Assembly (NCBI RefSeq): GCF_907165205.1
Contig: NC_058189.1
Span: 20,582,001-20,646,000, forward strand
Length of the DNA stretch: 64,000 bases
Reading direction: 5' to 3'
Source: Coccinella septempunctata
Lineage: Eukaryota > Arthropoda > Insecta > Coleoptera > Coccinellidae
Numbering within the stretch: position 1 is the stretch's first letter; the number at the start of each line of letters is the position of its first letter. The notes under the pieces were generated by a model. It did not search any database. It was not told the origin of the DNA and saw only the letters and a list, made by a program, of their open reading frames with translations. The position numbers and the translations under genes are program-made. This document shows positions 30,543 to 43,328 of the stretch, one piece after another.

Positions 30543-30796
30543 AATTTTCAAATTCCCCACCTTGACAACAGAAGTTTAGTCACAAAACCTTGAATTCTTT
30601 TTCCTTTAAATTTATCTTCTATGATTTGCTTGGCTGAAATTTTGAATTTTTCATGCTGTAAGTACCTATCGATGATTAAAATAAACAACGATTATGATTC
30701 CACGGTGCAAACCTTGAAACATAAATACATGGAATGGACATTGACGTGCTATGAATGTATTTGTTGTGGTACAAACTTTCGAAACTTTTCTGCCTT

Positions 30797-31534
30797 TTTT
30801 TTTTGGTGTAGCAGGGGGAAAATCTGCAAATCAGACGAACCACCCTCTCCTGAGGGGGAACAAGTGTGGGGTTTCTCACTCTTCTGAGCTCGAGACCCAC
30901 TAAAAACCCTTAACTGCTTCTTGAATTTTGGTTCCGGGCATTTGCCTATAAACCGTTCGTCTCTTAGTCGGTTTTCTTCTCGCACATTATCGTGCTGGGA
31001 TTTATGTGTTTATCCTTTATTGGATTAACACTTCATTGAATTTTTCAATAAGTTTCTGTTGTTATTTTAATCTCTTTTTAATTGATCTCTTGGTCTCCTT
31101 CGGTAAATTCGCATTCTCCTCTTGTCTTCCTCTGGGTCGTAGTCCACTAGTCTCCTGAGTTCTTGATTCGGATGGTTTTTCGCTGTTTCGAATAATTTCT
31201 CTGCTTTTCTGTTCATGAATTCCGTTATGGTTTCCCATTTTAGGTCCCTATAAATCTGTCTATTCCTGACAAACCAAGGTGCATCTATTGCACATCGTAG
31301 CAGCTTGTTTTCAGTGGCCTGAATTCTTTTGATGTGGCTCTTTGCCGCGAAGCCCCAGGAAACTGCTCCATAAGTCAGTTGAGGCCTAGCAACGGCTTTG
31401 ATTATCTTTAATTTTGTCTCTTTCGACTTCCTATTAAAGGGTAGAGTCTATTCATCGCTGCTTTCGTTTTGTCGATTGCTTGTTTGATATGACTTTTCCA
31501 AGTAAGTCCTTTGTCAAGCGTTACTTCTCTGCCT
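30797..31534 (-). mobile_element. 5'-truncated Jockey-type LINE with poly-A tail
   Basis: Minus-strand LINE end: RT tail, 3' UTR of about 260 bp, then a run of ten A at 30797-30806. The 5' side stops at about 31534. It is different from the Jockey at 3172, which ends in (TAC)n. Confidence 0.65.
31067..31534 (-). pseudogene. Jockey-type RT C-terminal tail
   Basis: Reads EVTLDKGLTWKSHIKQAIDK, AAMNRLYPL, then after a slip near 31435 KIIKAVARPQLTYGAVSWGF, and ends with an Arg-rich tail MRIYRRRPRDQLKRD. The pattern 'LDxxLTWxxHI ... RPxLTYGxxxWG' is the thumb region of Jockey-like reverse transcriptases. No catalytic FADD remains. Confidence 0.7.
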
Positions 31535-32211
31535 GGCACGACACTAAGGCAGTTGCGTGAAATAAATAAATTTGTATTCGCGAATCCAATTACCGTTGAG
31601 GGCGCTGCGAACTGAAAATAAACAAAGATTATAGAGTAGAAAGATAGGAAACGCCCTCATATCTCTAGTACTAAAAACCGACTACGTTTTGGACAGTGTA
31701 AACACGCATGACAATGAGATGGCGCTGAAAACGCACTGTGAATACAGAAAAACTTTTTGATTACAGTTTTCTGTTTTTTAATTCGAATTCTATTCCTTGT
31801 ATTAAATTTCAATATCGACTTTGTTTCGATGGTTTTGTTTTGTGATCAGGATGTTAGTTTTCATCTAAACATTGTTTGGAATCAATTGATATCAATGAAA
31901 AACGATGTTGGATGTGCTATATTTTATTTGCAATTCATAAAAAATTGAAGCGAGAAACCTGGCTGTCTCACCCAAAATGGGATGCACTGTAGAGTTAGTT
32001 AACGTAAACAATATAAGATTTTATGCCTTCCAGAGTTCAAACTTCTACAATATCCCGTTGCTCAACGGGCGTATAACAGTGTATTGGTACATTTTTCTGA
32101 CAATTTTTTTCTCAACTTCCGGTTTTCCCGAAAAGGGCGACTTTTTAAATGCACTCCAAAAAACTCCTTATATTATATATGCATATTCACCAATTTTCCA
32201 ATTCGAATATA
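31535..32211. other. no gene recognised
   Basis: AT-rich, with short frames only. Confidence 0.3.
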
Positions 32212-35200
32212 TACAGGGTGTCCCAGTGCCTTTTAGATATTTGTGAAAAACTGGACATATTTGAAATCTGAAAATTGAGATTACGATATTGTTCCAAATT
32301 CTCTATTGAACAAAAATTTTGATTATTGAGTATTGAATGCTGAATACATTTCTATTGAGTCCATTGTATTCAATCAAATAGTTTTCAAAATATCGTAAAA
32401 AAAAACTGAAAAAAAAAGAGATATGCGTATTATGCGTATTCAGTATTATGTTCGTTATTTTTATTCTAAATATCTAAGCAGAAACCGTTTTCATATTTCT
32501 GAAGACGAAGAATGTGGAAATGTTGTACATTTCCTGAATTTTGAAAAACTTGTCACAGGTGTTCCAAATGTTGAGTGAAAAATTGGGATAAAAATTTGCC
32601 CATAACTTTCGTTTTTCAAATTAGAACCCTATTTTTTTATGATTCTATTGGATTCTGCGAAGTTATTTAGGATTTTCTGAATTTATGTCGTACGTAGAGC
32701 CAAATTAATAAAATCTGCTTCATATCAATAATCTATGGCCACAGAAAATAAATTATCGCAATAATTCACATGTGACAGATCTAATTAAGTATCTCATTTG
32801 AAATTCTTGTTTTATTTATTCAAATTCTGTATTTTGCGTTTGTTTTTCAAATAAATGAATTCAGAAAAGAGGTCTTTGACTTGTGGATTATTGGAAAAAT
32901 TTATATTCTATGACCATACATAATAATGTATTTGAAAAAAAGTGTTTCGGAACATTTTCTGACCAGCACCTCCAAATTGCAGAGACGTATTTTTTATGGT
33001 AGAGATCGTTTGTCCAACCTAAGTCCACTTTTGTCCACCCAATTTTTTCATTTGTCCATAGACAGAACAGCAGAAATCCATTTATGCAAATTTTGGAAAG
33101 TGTGAAGTTGGCACCCCCAAATGAAAATTTTCAAACCAAAATTTCAGGATCGTTTGTCCATCATAGGTCCATGTTTGTCCACCTTTTTTTTTCATTTGTC
33201 TAGGTACAGTTTGAGAGATATGGAAAAATAAGTTTTTTCGGTGCATTTTCTGAGCAGGTCACCCAAATTGCGAAAACGATGGTAAATATCGTTTGTCCAA
33301 CGTTAGCCCACTTTTGTCCACCCAATTTTTTTTATTTGTCCACTCACAGAACCATATTCTGAAAGAGCAACTTGCAACTCTTCGAGTAATAAATCTGAGA
33401 ATTTCATTCATCCCGGCCGGCGCAACCGTTCCGTCTTGACGAATTTTTAACTGAACCCAGCTTTTTCAGGATTTTTCGAAGGTCAGCTTTCGAGTCCTTC
33501 ATCTCTCAATAGAAGTAACCATAGATGGAAATGTGATACAAAATTTGAAGGAGCAACTCTACTAGGGTTACATGTTTTATCCTCTAAAAGCTCTCTTCGC
33601 CACATAATATGATCAACTTGTCGAAAAGAGAATATAATGAATTTTTTGTCAATATTGTTATTGTTATAAGTTTGGACAAATGGAAATTTTGATTGAATAA
33701 ACGTGAATCCGCTATGGACCAACGATTCATTCGGTGATAAATATTCTTTAGCATTTTAGGAATAGTAAACGAAGAATTTTGATTAATCAATTTTTCATCC
33801 CAAATGGCGAATGGAGTCTGGATGGAAATAAAAATAAATTCCTGATGTACAAAAATGATCTAGCGAAAGGTAAACAAACCAGAATATTTGGTTGAAAATT
33901 TTGTGTTGTACAACTTAATAACACTTCCAAAAAATTTTTACGATTGATTTCTATGGTTCTGTGGGTGGAAAAATAAGAAAATTGGGTGGACAAAAGTGGA
34001 CAAACGTTGGCGAAGGCTATTTACCATCGTTTTCGCAATTTGGATGACCTGCTCAGAAAATGTACCGAAAAAAACCCATTTTTCCATATCTCTCAAACGG
34101 TGCCTAGACAAATGAAAAAAATAGGTGGACAAACATGGACTTACGATGAACAACCGATCCTGAAATTTAGGTTTGAAAATTTTCATTTGAAGTGCCAACT
34201 TCACTCTTCACACTTTCCAAAATTTGCATAGATGGATTTCTATGGTTCTGTGGATGGACAATTGAAAAAATTTGGTGGACAAACGTGGACTTACGTTGGA
34301 CAAACGATCTGTACCATTGTAATAATGCACCCCGTATCTTGATCGATGGAAGAGCGGCCTTCCACTGGTCATGGGGTGATTATTTTTAAGATGTTAAATA
34401 CACAAATTGAATGCCCTCGAAAGGGGAAAAAATGTGGATCCGGCCCGTCGCACGAAGGCAGGTCTTGAAGTTGATATTATTTCTGGGGAGAAAGTTTAAA
34501 TGAAACTCATGGAAAACTTTTACAAATAAATCTATTGGCAAAATAAAATTGGAACTTCTCTACAAATACGTACTCGGTCGAAGACGATCAACAAAAATCT
34601 TCAATTTCTTAATCCTATGCAATGAGCGCAAAACAATAAACCATATTTATCGTAACAAAAATCTTGGGTTAAAATTCAACTTCCCAACTTAGCGCGCAAG
34701 AATAACACGACTCTACAAAAAAATTTTCGTTCTTTGTCCTAACCTTTATACTAGGTTTTTCCGGTTAATTATGCACAAAAACGAAAAGAAAATACCTTTT
34801 ATTGGTATAAAGTTTGCTTTTGTGATAGTTATAGTTTTAATAGTCACTCTTCATTTTTTTAATAATTTTTAATAATTCAAAATGACCGCGCGATGAGAGT
34901 GGGGTGTTTACCTTTACAAGGTGTCGCTAGAGGGCACTCGAGTCATAAACAACGATCAGGTGTTGTTTACAAGCTCAGACAATCTTCAAATGTCGCCAAG
35001 GAAGTGTAAATAAGATGCTGGTGCATTTTGTTTTATATGTGGTCAATTTATTATAATTCGTGACGTGAAATACGAATTAAAGACATCTCACGTTCCTTCT
35101 GAAGTCTATGAAGCATATTTGGACTTTCTAGTTTGAAATCAAGACAAGCCATAGGATCCACATGTTGCTTGAAGTTAGTGTAAATGACATCGTTGAATCA

Positions 35201-37353
35201 GTCTCCTAAACACAGAAGCAAACTTTTTCATGCCATATATTTTTTTTTCGTCTAATTAGGATCTAAACTATCGAAATTTTATGCTTTGCAGTCAAAGTCA
35301 AATTTTGTGTTGATCCGTGTAATCAATACTTAATCAATGAATTATAGAGGAGCTTTCAGGACTCTGGACAAACTGCTATTTGTCCGACGCTGCCGATGAA
35401 GAACTTTTTGACACCAGACTTTACCCGCACCAATCGGCGAATTCTTTACACTCAACCGAACTTCCCGCACTTTTCCGTCGCAAACGTTTTACGCTTTAAG
35501 TTTCCCTATCCAAAATTCCAACACAATTCTATATATGGTCTTACTACAAAACAAAATAAACGATCACTGCTCGACTACTACTTTACTGATTCCCGATAAA
35601 ACTGACTTTAGCTCCAAATTATTTCCGTTCTCTTTAATTCCCTTTTTCCCGATATTCCGTTTCTACTTGAACCAAAAACCAACAAAAACAAAGGACTGGA
35701 CTTTTCTTTATACTCAACTTTTCCTAATATTTATGAGCAGACCGAGTCTCCGATTCTATTCCGTGATCTACCTATACTTTCCTCTTACTTCGGGAAAACC
35801 TATTTATACTAAGTCCCTTTTCTCTTTCTTTGATGACTGACTCTACAAAAGACTAATTCCTCTACTATCCCGTACCGACTCGAAAGGGTATATTTTTCGA
35901 TATTTTACAGATCACGTCCCCGGACCGACTTAAAGGGGACCGACTGACTAACTTTTTCCCGAGGAACTTTTCTTCCCCGGTCTTTCTCTCCCACGCAATG
36001 GGTGGTACCAAAACGTCCCAAAACGAAATCATTGGACGATCATTCTTGCTGAGTTGAAAAATCAGCGTTCCCAAACTCGGCGGTTACAAGAAAATTTCGG
36101 CTATTTCGAATTCTGCGAACTGATTTCCTTTCAGGGTCTCCAGACTAATAAATCTCCTTAATCAACTTTGCTGACCATTTTCGTTTGTTCCGAAGTCCCT
36201 ATCACCGGATATTGAAATCAATTACAGATCTCCTTACTAAGTGTCATGAAAAACATTTTCAACTCTTATCGGTCAGGTTATTATTTAAATTCCCGCGACT
36301 TAATACTGTCTGATCTCAAACGCCTCAAAGTATCATATTTCCGGATAATAAACGCCTTTGCAGCTCTGCTGCAACAATGTATGAAGGTTCTAGCTATACA
36401 CCGTTAAAATTATCTCAAATTAATTCGGAATCTCGAATTCCGATTTATTACACCATCCAAAATAAGTTTTTGCGGTTTTTGTTTAAAAATTTTCATTTGG
36501 GGGGTGCCAACTTCATAGTTTCCAAAATTTTCAAAGATTGATTTCTATAGTTCTGTGGGTGGACAAATGAAAAAATTTTGTGGACAAACGTGGACTAACG
36601 TTGGACAAACGATCTGTACCATCCAAAATAAGTTTTTGCGATTTGAGGGTGCAGCTCAGAAAATGAACCGAACAAAGTTTTTTTCCGATATCTCTAAAAC
36701 GGTGCCTGGACAAGTGAAAAAAAAGTTTGGACAAACATGGACCTACGATAGACAAACGACCCTGAAATTTTTGTTTCAAAATTCGCATTTGGGGGTGCCA
36801 GCTTCAAATAGCTGTTTTTTATGATTGCGTTGGAGTCTGCGAAGAAAAATAATAATAGTGTTGTTATATACCAATGCTCTCAAAATGAATAATTCCTGAG
36901 TTATTTAGAATTTTCTGAATTTATGTCGTAAGTAGAGAAATGGTGTGGCAAGATTTTCAGGAAATGCACAATATTCCCACATTCTTCTACTTCGAAAATG
37001 TGAAAACGGTTTGTGCTTAAGATATTTAGAATGAAAATAACATAATACTGAATCCGCATATCTCACTTTTTTTCAGTTTTCGATATTTTGAAAACTATTT
37101 GAAAGAATAAAATGGTTTTAACAGAAATGTATACAGCATTGAATACTCATTCATATCAAAAACAAAAAAATGGAATAAAAATATTTTGAACAAATTCATT
37201 TTCACCCCTTGTATAACCCGAAGTGCTCAGGCTTCAAAAATATTTAAGCTCAGTAGAGAATTTCGAATAATATCATAAACCCAATTTTCAGATTTCAAAT
37301 ATGTAGAGTTCTTCAGAAACGTCTAATAGACACTCGAACTTGGGACACCTGTA
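32212..37353. mobile_element. foldback element with mariner-like ends and internal subrepeats
   Basis: The termini are TACAGGGTGTCCCA and the inverted TGGGACACCTGTA, with inverted homology continuing for more than 1 kb. Both arms contain repeated blocks, TTTGTCCACCCAATTTTTT on the left and GTGGACAAACGTGGAC-type on the right. The middle (33400-33940) has no recognisable transposase. A 2.1-kb solo LTR sits in the right arm. Another piece of the same arm (left orientation) is at 40095-40445. Confidence 0.65.
34318..36452 (-). repeat. solo gypsy LTR with 4-bp target duplication
   Basis: Same LTR as 18410-19973, in the same orientation, TGTAATAA...TTATTACA ends intact. CCAT flanks both sides (34314-34317 and 36453-36456). 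The uninterrupted target (CTGTACCATCCAAAATAAGT) is present as a paralogous subrepeat at 36615. It is about 570 bp longer than the other copy because of an insertion between about 34702 and 35325. No gag or pol is attached, so it arose by LTR-LTR recombination. Confidence 0.9.
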
Positions 37354-37417
37354 GGTAATATGTATTTGTAATATGTAAGTATAAATTATTTAGTTACAGT
37401 GATATTGATAGTTGCCA

Positions 37418-38337
37418 TAGGATCATTCGGGGCAACTGTGCGCACTTTTGCATTTCAAGCCATACCCTGTTTCAAATGTTGAAGCTAGGAAAATTAAAAC
37501 ATATTCATAAGATAGAGAATTTTCTAATCTATAAAAAAACATCAAAAAGCCAACAAACAAAAAAGTTTTCTTTCCGCAAAAAAAAGTTTAATGGTGAAAG
37601 TCGGAGTGCGTTCACACGCAATACGGGATTGCGGGTAAGTGTGCGCACCCTCACGGGGTAAGTGAACGCAGTGCTTAGTGAACCACACAATCAAAACAGA
37701 TTACATTATAATGTCATCAAAATGTTACAATATGAAAGAAATGCTGTTTATTGTCAATACAGAAGCGCCTTTTTATAAGCACTGCATTATTGTTCGTGCC
37801 ACAATTCTCGGTGAACACAACACTTGATACATTCCCCTGTTGGTGGCTCTTCATATTTTTCCGAACAAATAGGACAATATTGATCGAGTCTTAACCATGA
37901 AAATCAACAATGTCATAATTTATTCCTCACCGAACTGATGCCAATATAATGAGTCTATGCGCACACTTTCCCCAGTAAGCCAAAATTTGAATTGACGTTC
38001 TTATAGAGTTGAGCAGCTAAGAGAACCTAATTTTTCATTATATATTTAGATTAATATGCCCATGATCGAATAAAATATTGTTTAACACTGAGGGACTCGG
38101 AACTTGGACCTGGCAGAATGTACAGAGATGCTAAAAATTAACAAGAAAACTAGTGAATTTGATTGATTGCAAATAAAAAGTTAAAGAAACGTGGCACGGC
38201 GCACCCCTATGAAAAACTAATATGGCGATTCTGCGCCCTTGCTTCACCCAAATGAACCCCTCTTTCATACATTGCATAGTCGAGATATACGCACTGCGCA
38301 CACTTACCAATGCGCTCAGTAACCCCGAATGACTCTA
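37418..38337 (-). mobile_element. pogo-like transposon inserted in the 5' LTR
   Basis: Ends TAGGATCATTCGGGGCAACT and, inverted, TAGAGTCATTCGGGGTTACT, i.e. insertion at TA. GTGTGCGCAC words recur inside both ends. On the minus strand at 37790-37930 CPICSEKYEEPPTGECIKC followed by WHEQCSAY forms the Cys/His-rich C-terminal finger seen in insect pogo-type transposases. The DDE core is gone. Confidence 0.55.
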
Positions 38338-38509
38338 ATAGGGAGGACCCTTAATAGAAGTCTTATGCCTAAGTTCCTATCTATTTATTATCATAACATG
38401 GCGCAGTCGGACCTTGAAGAATGAAAAAAAGGAATTTGTATTATTGAAATATGCCCAAAAGAATGAATTCATTACCGAAACAAAATCAAGCAATGACAAG
38501 AATATTCCT

Positions 38510-39295
38510 TTGCTGCTACACAAGATTCAATTAAATTACTAAAAAATAAAGTAGTTGATATGAGTAAGAATTTCCAGGCAAATATAGAGAAAGTGACAGC
38601 ATTCATGGAAAAAATTGTTATTGGAGAAGCGTCAAATAAAAAAATTTATGAAGCTGATTAATCAAATGAAGTTATGAATATTGTGAATGATAAAGCTGAA
38701 CAGAATAGAATCGGGATACTTATCGTCCATTAGGTCTATTTTCATCTTTATCAGGACCTGAGAAACTTATAGATTTTTTGACATATCCAGAATTCAGATT
38801 GGTGAACCAAATTTGAATATCACTTTTCAATTCAAGCTTCGGGGGTTATTCCAGACTATCAAATCTCAAAAAGTAATGCATATTGTGAAGTTGGTTCTGA
38901 AAATTGATCTGAATGAAGCTAAAATTAAGGAAATTTTGGATGGTGTTGAGAAATATTTCAAGGCAAAGAGAATTATCGAATTAGAACTAGTCGATCTTTT
39001 AGTGTAGAAAATAACCAAGTCAGTCAATCATCATCATATCATATTACGTTTTTTTCAATTATCTTCTGAATAACCACTGGTATATCTATGGGAGATGATT
39101 CCCCAACATAAGGGTCTTGTAGCGTTCCTCGAAAAACTGAAGAACAAAAGAATCATCACTTGGAAGACTGGACCTGGTCGAAAGACCCTCCCAGTCAAAA
39201 GCAAGATTTGACTATTATTAATTTGAGTACTGAAGGCATTTCTAACAACGAGGGTGATCCTCCACCAAGATCAGCAGAAGATTTTTGACGTAGAG
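38510..39295 (+). pseudogene. gag-like remnant of the small LTR element
   Basis: Several short frames in different phases follow the primer site, e.g. KIKEILDGVEKYFKAKRIIE at about 38920. No zinc knuckle or protease is visible. The assignment as gag rests on position only. Confidence 0.3.
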
Positions 39296-39424
39296 ATGAT
39301 ATTCCTCCCAGTGCAATTGAAGGACAAGTTATGTACCTATGATTATTTCCTTTTTCTTCAGTCATCATCAAGTCTTCGAATAAGTTTTGATGAAAGCTTT
39401 ATTATTAACTTTTGACATTCAAAA

Positions 39425-39526
<102 letters not shown>

Positions 39527-39881
39527 CCAGGAAAAAAAATAGAACATTTAATCATAAAATGTTTTTAATGTGGAAATTTAAACGAAGAAAAATTCTTTGT
39601 CGGTTTGCTCGGATTAAGAAATACTCCTCGAGAATATGGAATATCTCCAGCTCAAGTTTTATATGGTTCGTGCCATCAAAAGAAATAGAAAATTTCTTGA
39701 CTAAATAAAAAATAAAAGGAAGAGGGTGCTGATGAAACAGAGGATGGCATATAAGAAACTTGGGGGAAATGTTGTAATATAAGTTATCTACTTACTATGA
39801 TATTGATAGTTGTCATACGAGAGGACAGTTAAAAAAAGTCTTAGGTATAAGTTCCTATCTATTTATCACCATAATATAACA

Positions 39882-40445
39882 TCTTTGACTCGTACAAATA
39901 TGTATTTTAACAGTACCTAGATTTTTGAGGTGAAGGTAACAATTTGTATCCTTACCATTTTTACCGAATCTGCTCGGTTTAAAAGATGCAAACTGTATCC
40001 ATGAAAAAATGTTAATCTTAGTTCTATCTCACAAACGGTTTCATCGAATGAAATGAACTTCGGAAAATAGAATAGTGTAGAAGAATATAGAATAAACAAA
40101 CCGTTTTCACATTTTTGAAGTCGAAGAACGTGGGAATATTGTACATTTCCTGAATTTTAAAAAACTTGCCATAGGGTGTTAAAAGTTGTGGTGAAAAATT
40201 GCTATCAAGATTCGCCCATAATTTTCGTTTTTCAAATTAGAACCTTAATTTTTTATGATTGTGTTGGATTGTGCCAAGAAAAATAATTATAGTGTGCTAA
40301 TATGTCAATGCTCTTAAAATGAATAATTCATGACTTATTGAGAATTTTCTGAATTCATGTCTTATGTAGAGTACAATTATTCATTAAATCTGTTTCATAT
40401 CAATAATCTATGATCATAGATCCACAAGTGACTAATCCACAAGTG
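39882..40445. repeat. MITE X end piece followed by foldback arm piece
   Basis: 39882-40080 matches the left half of MITE X (CTTTGACTCGTACAAATATG). 40095-40445 matches 32470-32750 of the foldback element in the same orientation (ACATTTCCTGAATTTT, TTTTCGTTTTTCAAATTAGA). Confidence 0.6.
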
Positions 40446-41093
40446 ACAACAGAAATGCAATAGAGTAACCTTTAGGAAATGATATTCGAAATATAGGTAT
40501 ATCCATGTTGTCTGCCATTTTATGAATACCCGATGTAAAATATAGCTCCTACTTGTAATTATTTTGTCGGAAATTCTTTAGTTTACTATTGAATATGGAA
40601 GCGTTTTGACTACGAAATTGATCTTGTCTAGTGACATCTTCGAAGATGATAATATGCTGTGTATTCAAACACAGTAACACCCACTTTCATCTCTAACATG
40701 CTAAATTTCTCTCACCTTGAATTATCTCTGGTGGTTTGACGGTTCCTGAAAGATTGAAATATGAAACCTGAATCATGGAACATAATTACAAAATTATTCA
40801 AGAGAAATAATCTTCTGAAAAGCCTTCACTGCCTTCATATAGGTATCCAATTAAAACGTGATATTGATTTTGAAACCTCGGATATTAATTCTTAGCTTGA
40901 GGATTCAATAGAGAAAGAAAGCCTCCTTATATTTCATTACGTTTCACACTGGAGAGTAGAGGAAATGAGGATGATTGCATCAGTAAAAAAAGGTCACGAA
41001 ATATGGGTAAAATGTGTGGGACGCTACTACAGCTAAAAAGGGGCGTTAATTTGAAATTATCTGTCTACCTACATTTTACCATTATAAAGGGTG

Positions 41094-41738
41094 AGTCCTT
41101 GACTCGTACAAATATTGTAACAGTAGATTCTTGAGGTCTCTCTACCATTTTTTCCGATTCGGCCTCGATAAAAAGATATAGCCATTTTAAGTTTTCATAA
41201 TGAGCGTTGCCACCCCTGGAAAAATAAAATTACCTACAGAATAGCTAAATCTGTGACACTACACATTTGTGGATCTTTCAAACAGAGTTGTATTCAGCCA
41301 AATTACCAAATTTTTCTAATTTCACAAATACTTTTTGATTTTTGAACATCAGATTACTCGAAAACGGCGCATTATACGAGAAAATATGAAGAATACAAAA
41401 TCACAAAACGTTTAAAAATTCATTAGTAATCGTCCAACTAAATTTCTAGAGTTGGGTTCTTTGAATTTTTGGTATTTTTATAATATGCAATGGTCATAAT
41501 GAGAAAACTGAAAGCCGTGAGTGTTATTTCGTGGTCGAAAAAGATTCATCAAATAAATGAAAAACTTTATTCCGAAATTCATTTCATTCGATAAAAGCGT
41601 TTGTGAGATTGAACTGAAAATAACATTTTTCAAGGGTTTTTCAACAACCTGTATTTTTTAAACAGAGCCGATTCGGAAAAAATGGTGAAAAAAAAAGAAT
41701 CTACTGTTGAAATATTTGTACGAGTCAAAGACAGGATG
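41094..41738. mobile_element. MITE family X, copy 2
   Basis: Left end GGGTGAGTCCTTGACTCGTA and the inverted right end TACGAGTCAAAGACAGGATG match the copy at 327-814, including the interior ACCATTTTTTCCGATTCGG block present in both orientations near the two ends. Confidence 0.65.
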
Positions 41739-41807
41739 GGGCATAGGAACCAAGTGCTTTTGGGTTTGGGTAGTACTCGGCCATTAGAAAAGGGATGGGC
41801 GCGAGAT

Positions 41808-42300
41808 TTTAATAATAATAATAATAATTATATATTATATTATTATATTTGGACAATAAAGTTTTGAATCTTCTGTGGTTACTACATGCCCTGATCTCAC
41901 GTGGCAAACCATTATAACAAACCAAACTCCTCACCAATGTCGATCGAGATGCATAATCTGTCCGAAACGTATCAACAAAAATTTTTTCTCTACCTCTAGT
42001 TGGATATCCATGGATATCAGATGCATACTTCAAGTTTTCATGCAAATACTCGGGTAATTTTTTATTTCGAATTTTATAAATGAGTTCGAATGTTTTATAT
42101 GCGATTCGTTGCTTCACACTCATCAAATTCAATGTGTCTAACATAGTTTTGATTGGAGTTCTCCTACTACATCGAAGTACCATTCTCATACCTCTGTTCA
42201 GAACTTTCTGCAACTTATCAATTAAAAATGTTTTCAAGCCAAACATAAGTGAACTACAGAAATCCAAATGTGGAATAACAAGTTGTTTAAACAGTAATTG
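41808..42300 (-). mobile_element. 5'-truncated CR1/L2-type LINE with (ATT)n tail
   Basis: RT C-terminal tail followed almost at once by a run of TTA/ATT units (41808-41831 on the plus strand as AATAATAAT), the kind of short microsatellite tail used by CR1/L2-group LINEs. Confidence 0.7.
41809..42267 (-). pseudogene. LINE ORF2 C-terminal tail
   Basis: 152 residues: LQKVLNRGMRMVLRCSRRTP, LNLMSVKQRIAYKTFELIYK, LPEYL, YPTRGRE and YNGLPREIRACSNHRRFKTL. This is the typical post-RT region (LQK..NR..R..L......P....L..L....V..R......+.++.+I.N..LP.YL ... YN.LP..+R.......FK). The catalytic RT is upstream and absent. The last residues (YYYYY) are encoded by the microsatellite tail. Confidence 0.75.
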
Positions 42301-42482
42301 GTCTTGAAATCGATCTTATTACCCAATCTACAATCTATTCCTCGACTCGAATCATTTCACTTGCCAATCTTGTCGTCATGGAGCGGCGAACACCCGTGGC
42401 GACGCCACGCGCGTACACTTCACCCGCTCCAGACGCGTCAGCTCGCGTCGCGTTATAAGGTGTTTCCGCCTTTAATATCCAT

Positions 42483-42662
42483 CGTAATGTTCCTGCTCGC
42501 GACACCATCTTACGCTGCGTCAAGAACCTTAGAACAGAAGGTACTGTGCGTACTCCTGAGAACATTGAAAGGGTGAGAGTGGTGAGACAAGCATTAATGC
42601 GAAACCCACGCTGCTCTGCACGTCGACATTCGGCTGCACTGCAAATCAGCAATCGCATATAG
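42483..42662 (+). pseudogene. mariner/Tc1-type transposase N-terminal fragment
   Basis: The frame reads ILRCVKNLRTEGTVRTPENI, ERVR, then RQALMRNPRCSARRHSAALQ and ISNRI. The pattern 'F..TGSV....RTPENI.RVR.A..R.P..SARRHAAALG.S...V' is the second helix-turn-helix of a group of insect Tc1/mariner transposases. The linker after EGTV is shortened. A matching C-terminal part of a similar transposase lies in the deleted element at 44822-45741, but on the other strand. Confidence 0.6.
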
Positions 42663-43328
42663 TAGTTGTGCAACAATTAAATGTAAGAGATTACGATTAG
42701 TTGTATCTAGATGCCAAGAAATTATAAAAAGAAGACTGAAACGAAATTTAAAATTGAATATCACACATTAGGCCAAGCTGCAACTAAATACTCTGTTCCG
42801 AAAATTGAAACAAAATGAATTCAAGATATTATCAAGTTTACTAATGAAAAATCAACTCGAAGAAAAACAAAGAAGGAAAATAAAGAAAAATTTTAAGAAT
42901 AAAAATATTTAACATAATGAACCTAAATCCAACATAAAAAGGGTATAAAAAGGCACGCCAAAATCAAAGGACTGGGAAATTCAATCCAGGTTACACAGAA
43001 AAGAAGAATTTTACTGCATAATTTGCTATGTAAGGTATGAAGCCCCACCAATGGAGGAATGGATTATGTGAAATACCTGTAAACTCTGGGCACATGAAAA
43101 ATATACTGCAAGAAAAACAAGCAGTGGATACTTGTGTGTCATGTGCCATTGCTAATTATCCCATTTCATTCTTATTTGCCCCGTCTTATGTTCACAATTA
43201 CCCCATAATGGGTGTCGGGTAAATAGAAGATAGTATTTTTTGTTTTCTTTGATATTTTTTAGGAAATGTTGATTTCTCATAGTTTTTGTTTCCGTTTAGT
43301 ACATAAATGAGCAAAGTTAATCTTTTAA
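42663..43328. other. no gene recognised
   Basis: Short frames only; probably the decayed upstream part of the gypsy pol that begins at 43329. Confidence 0.25.

Noticed and set aside
33483..33993. Possible transposase in the centre of the foldback element
   Set aside because: Frames are short, in several phases and lack any catalytic motif.
42335..42676. Minus-strand 113-residue frame
   Set aside because: The plus strand carries recognisable transposase HTH motifs; the minus frame has none.
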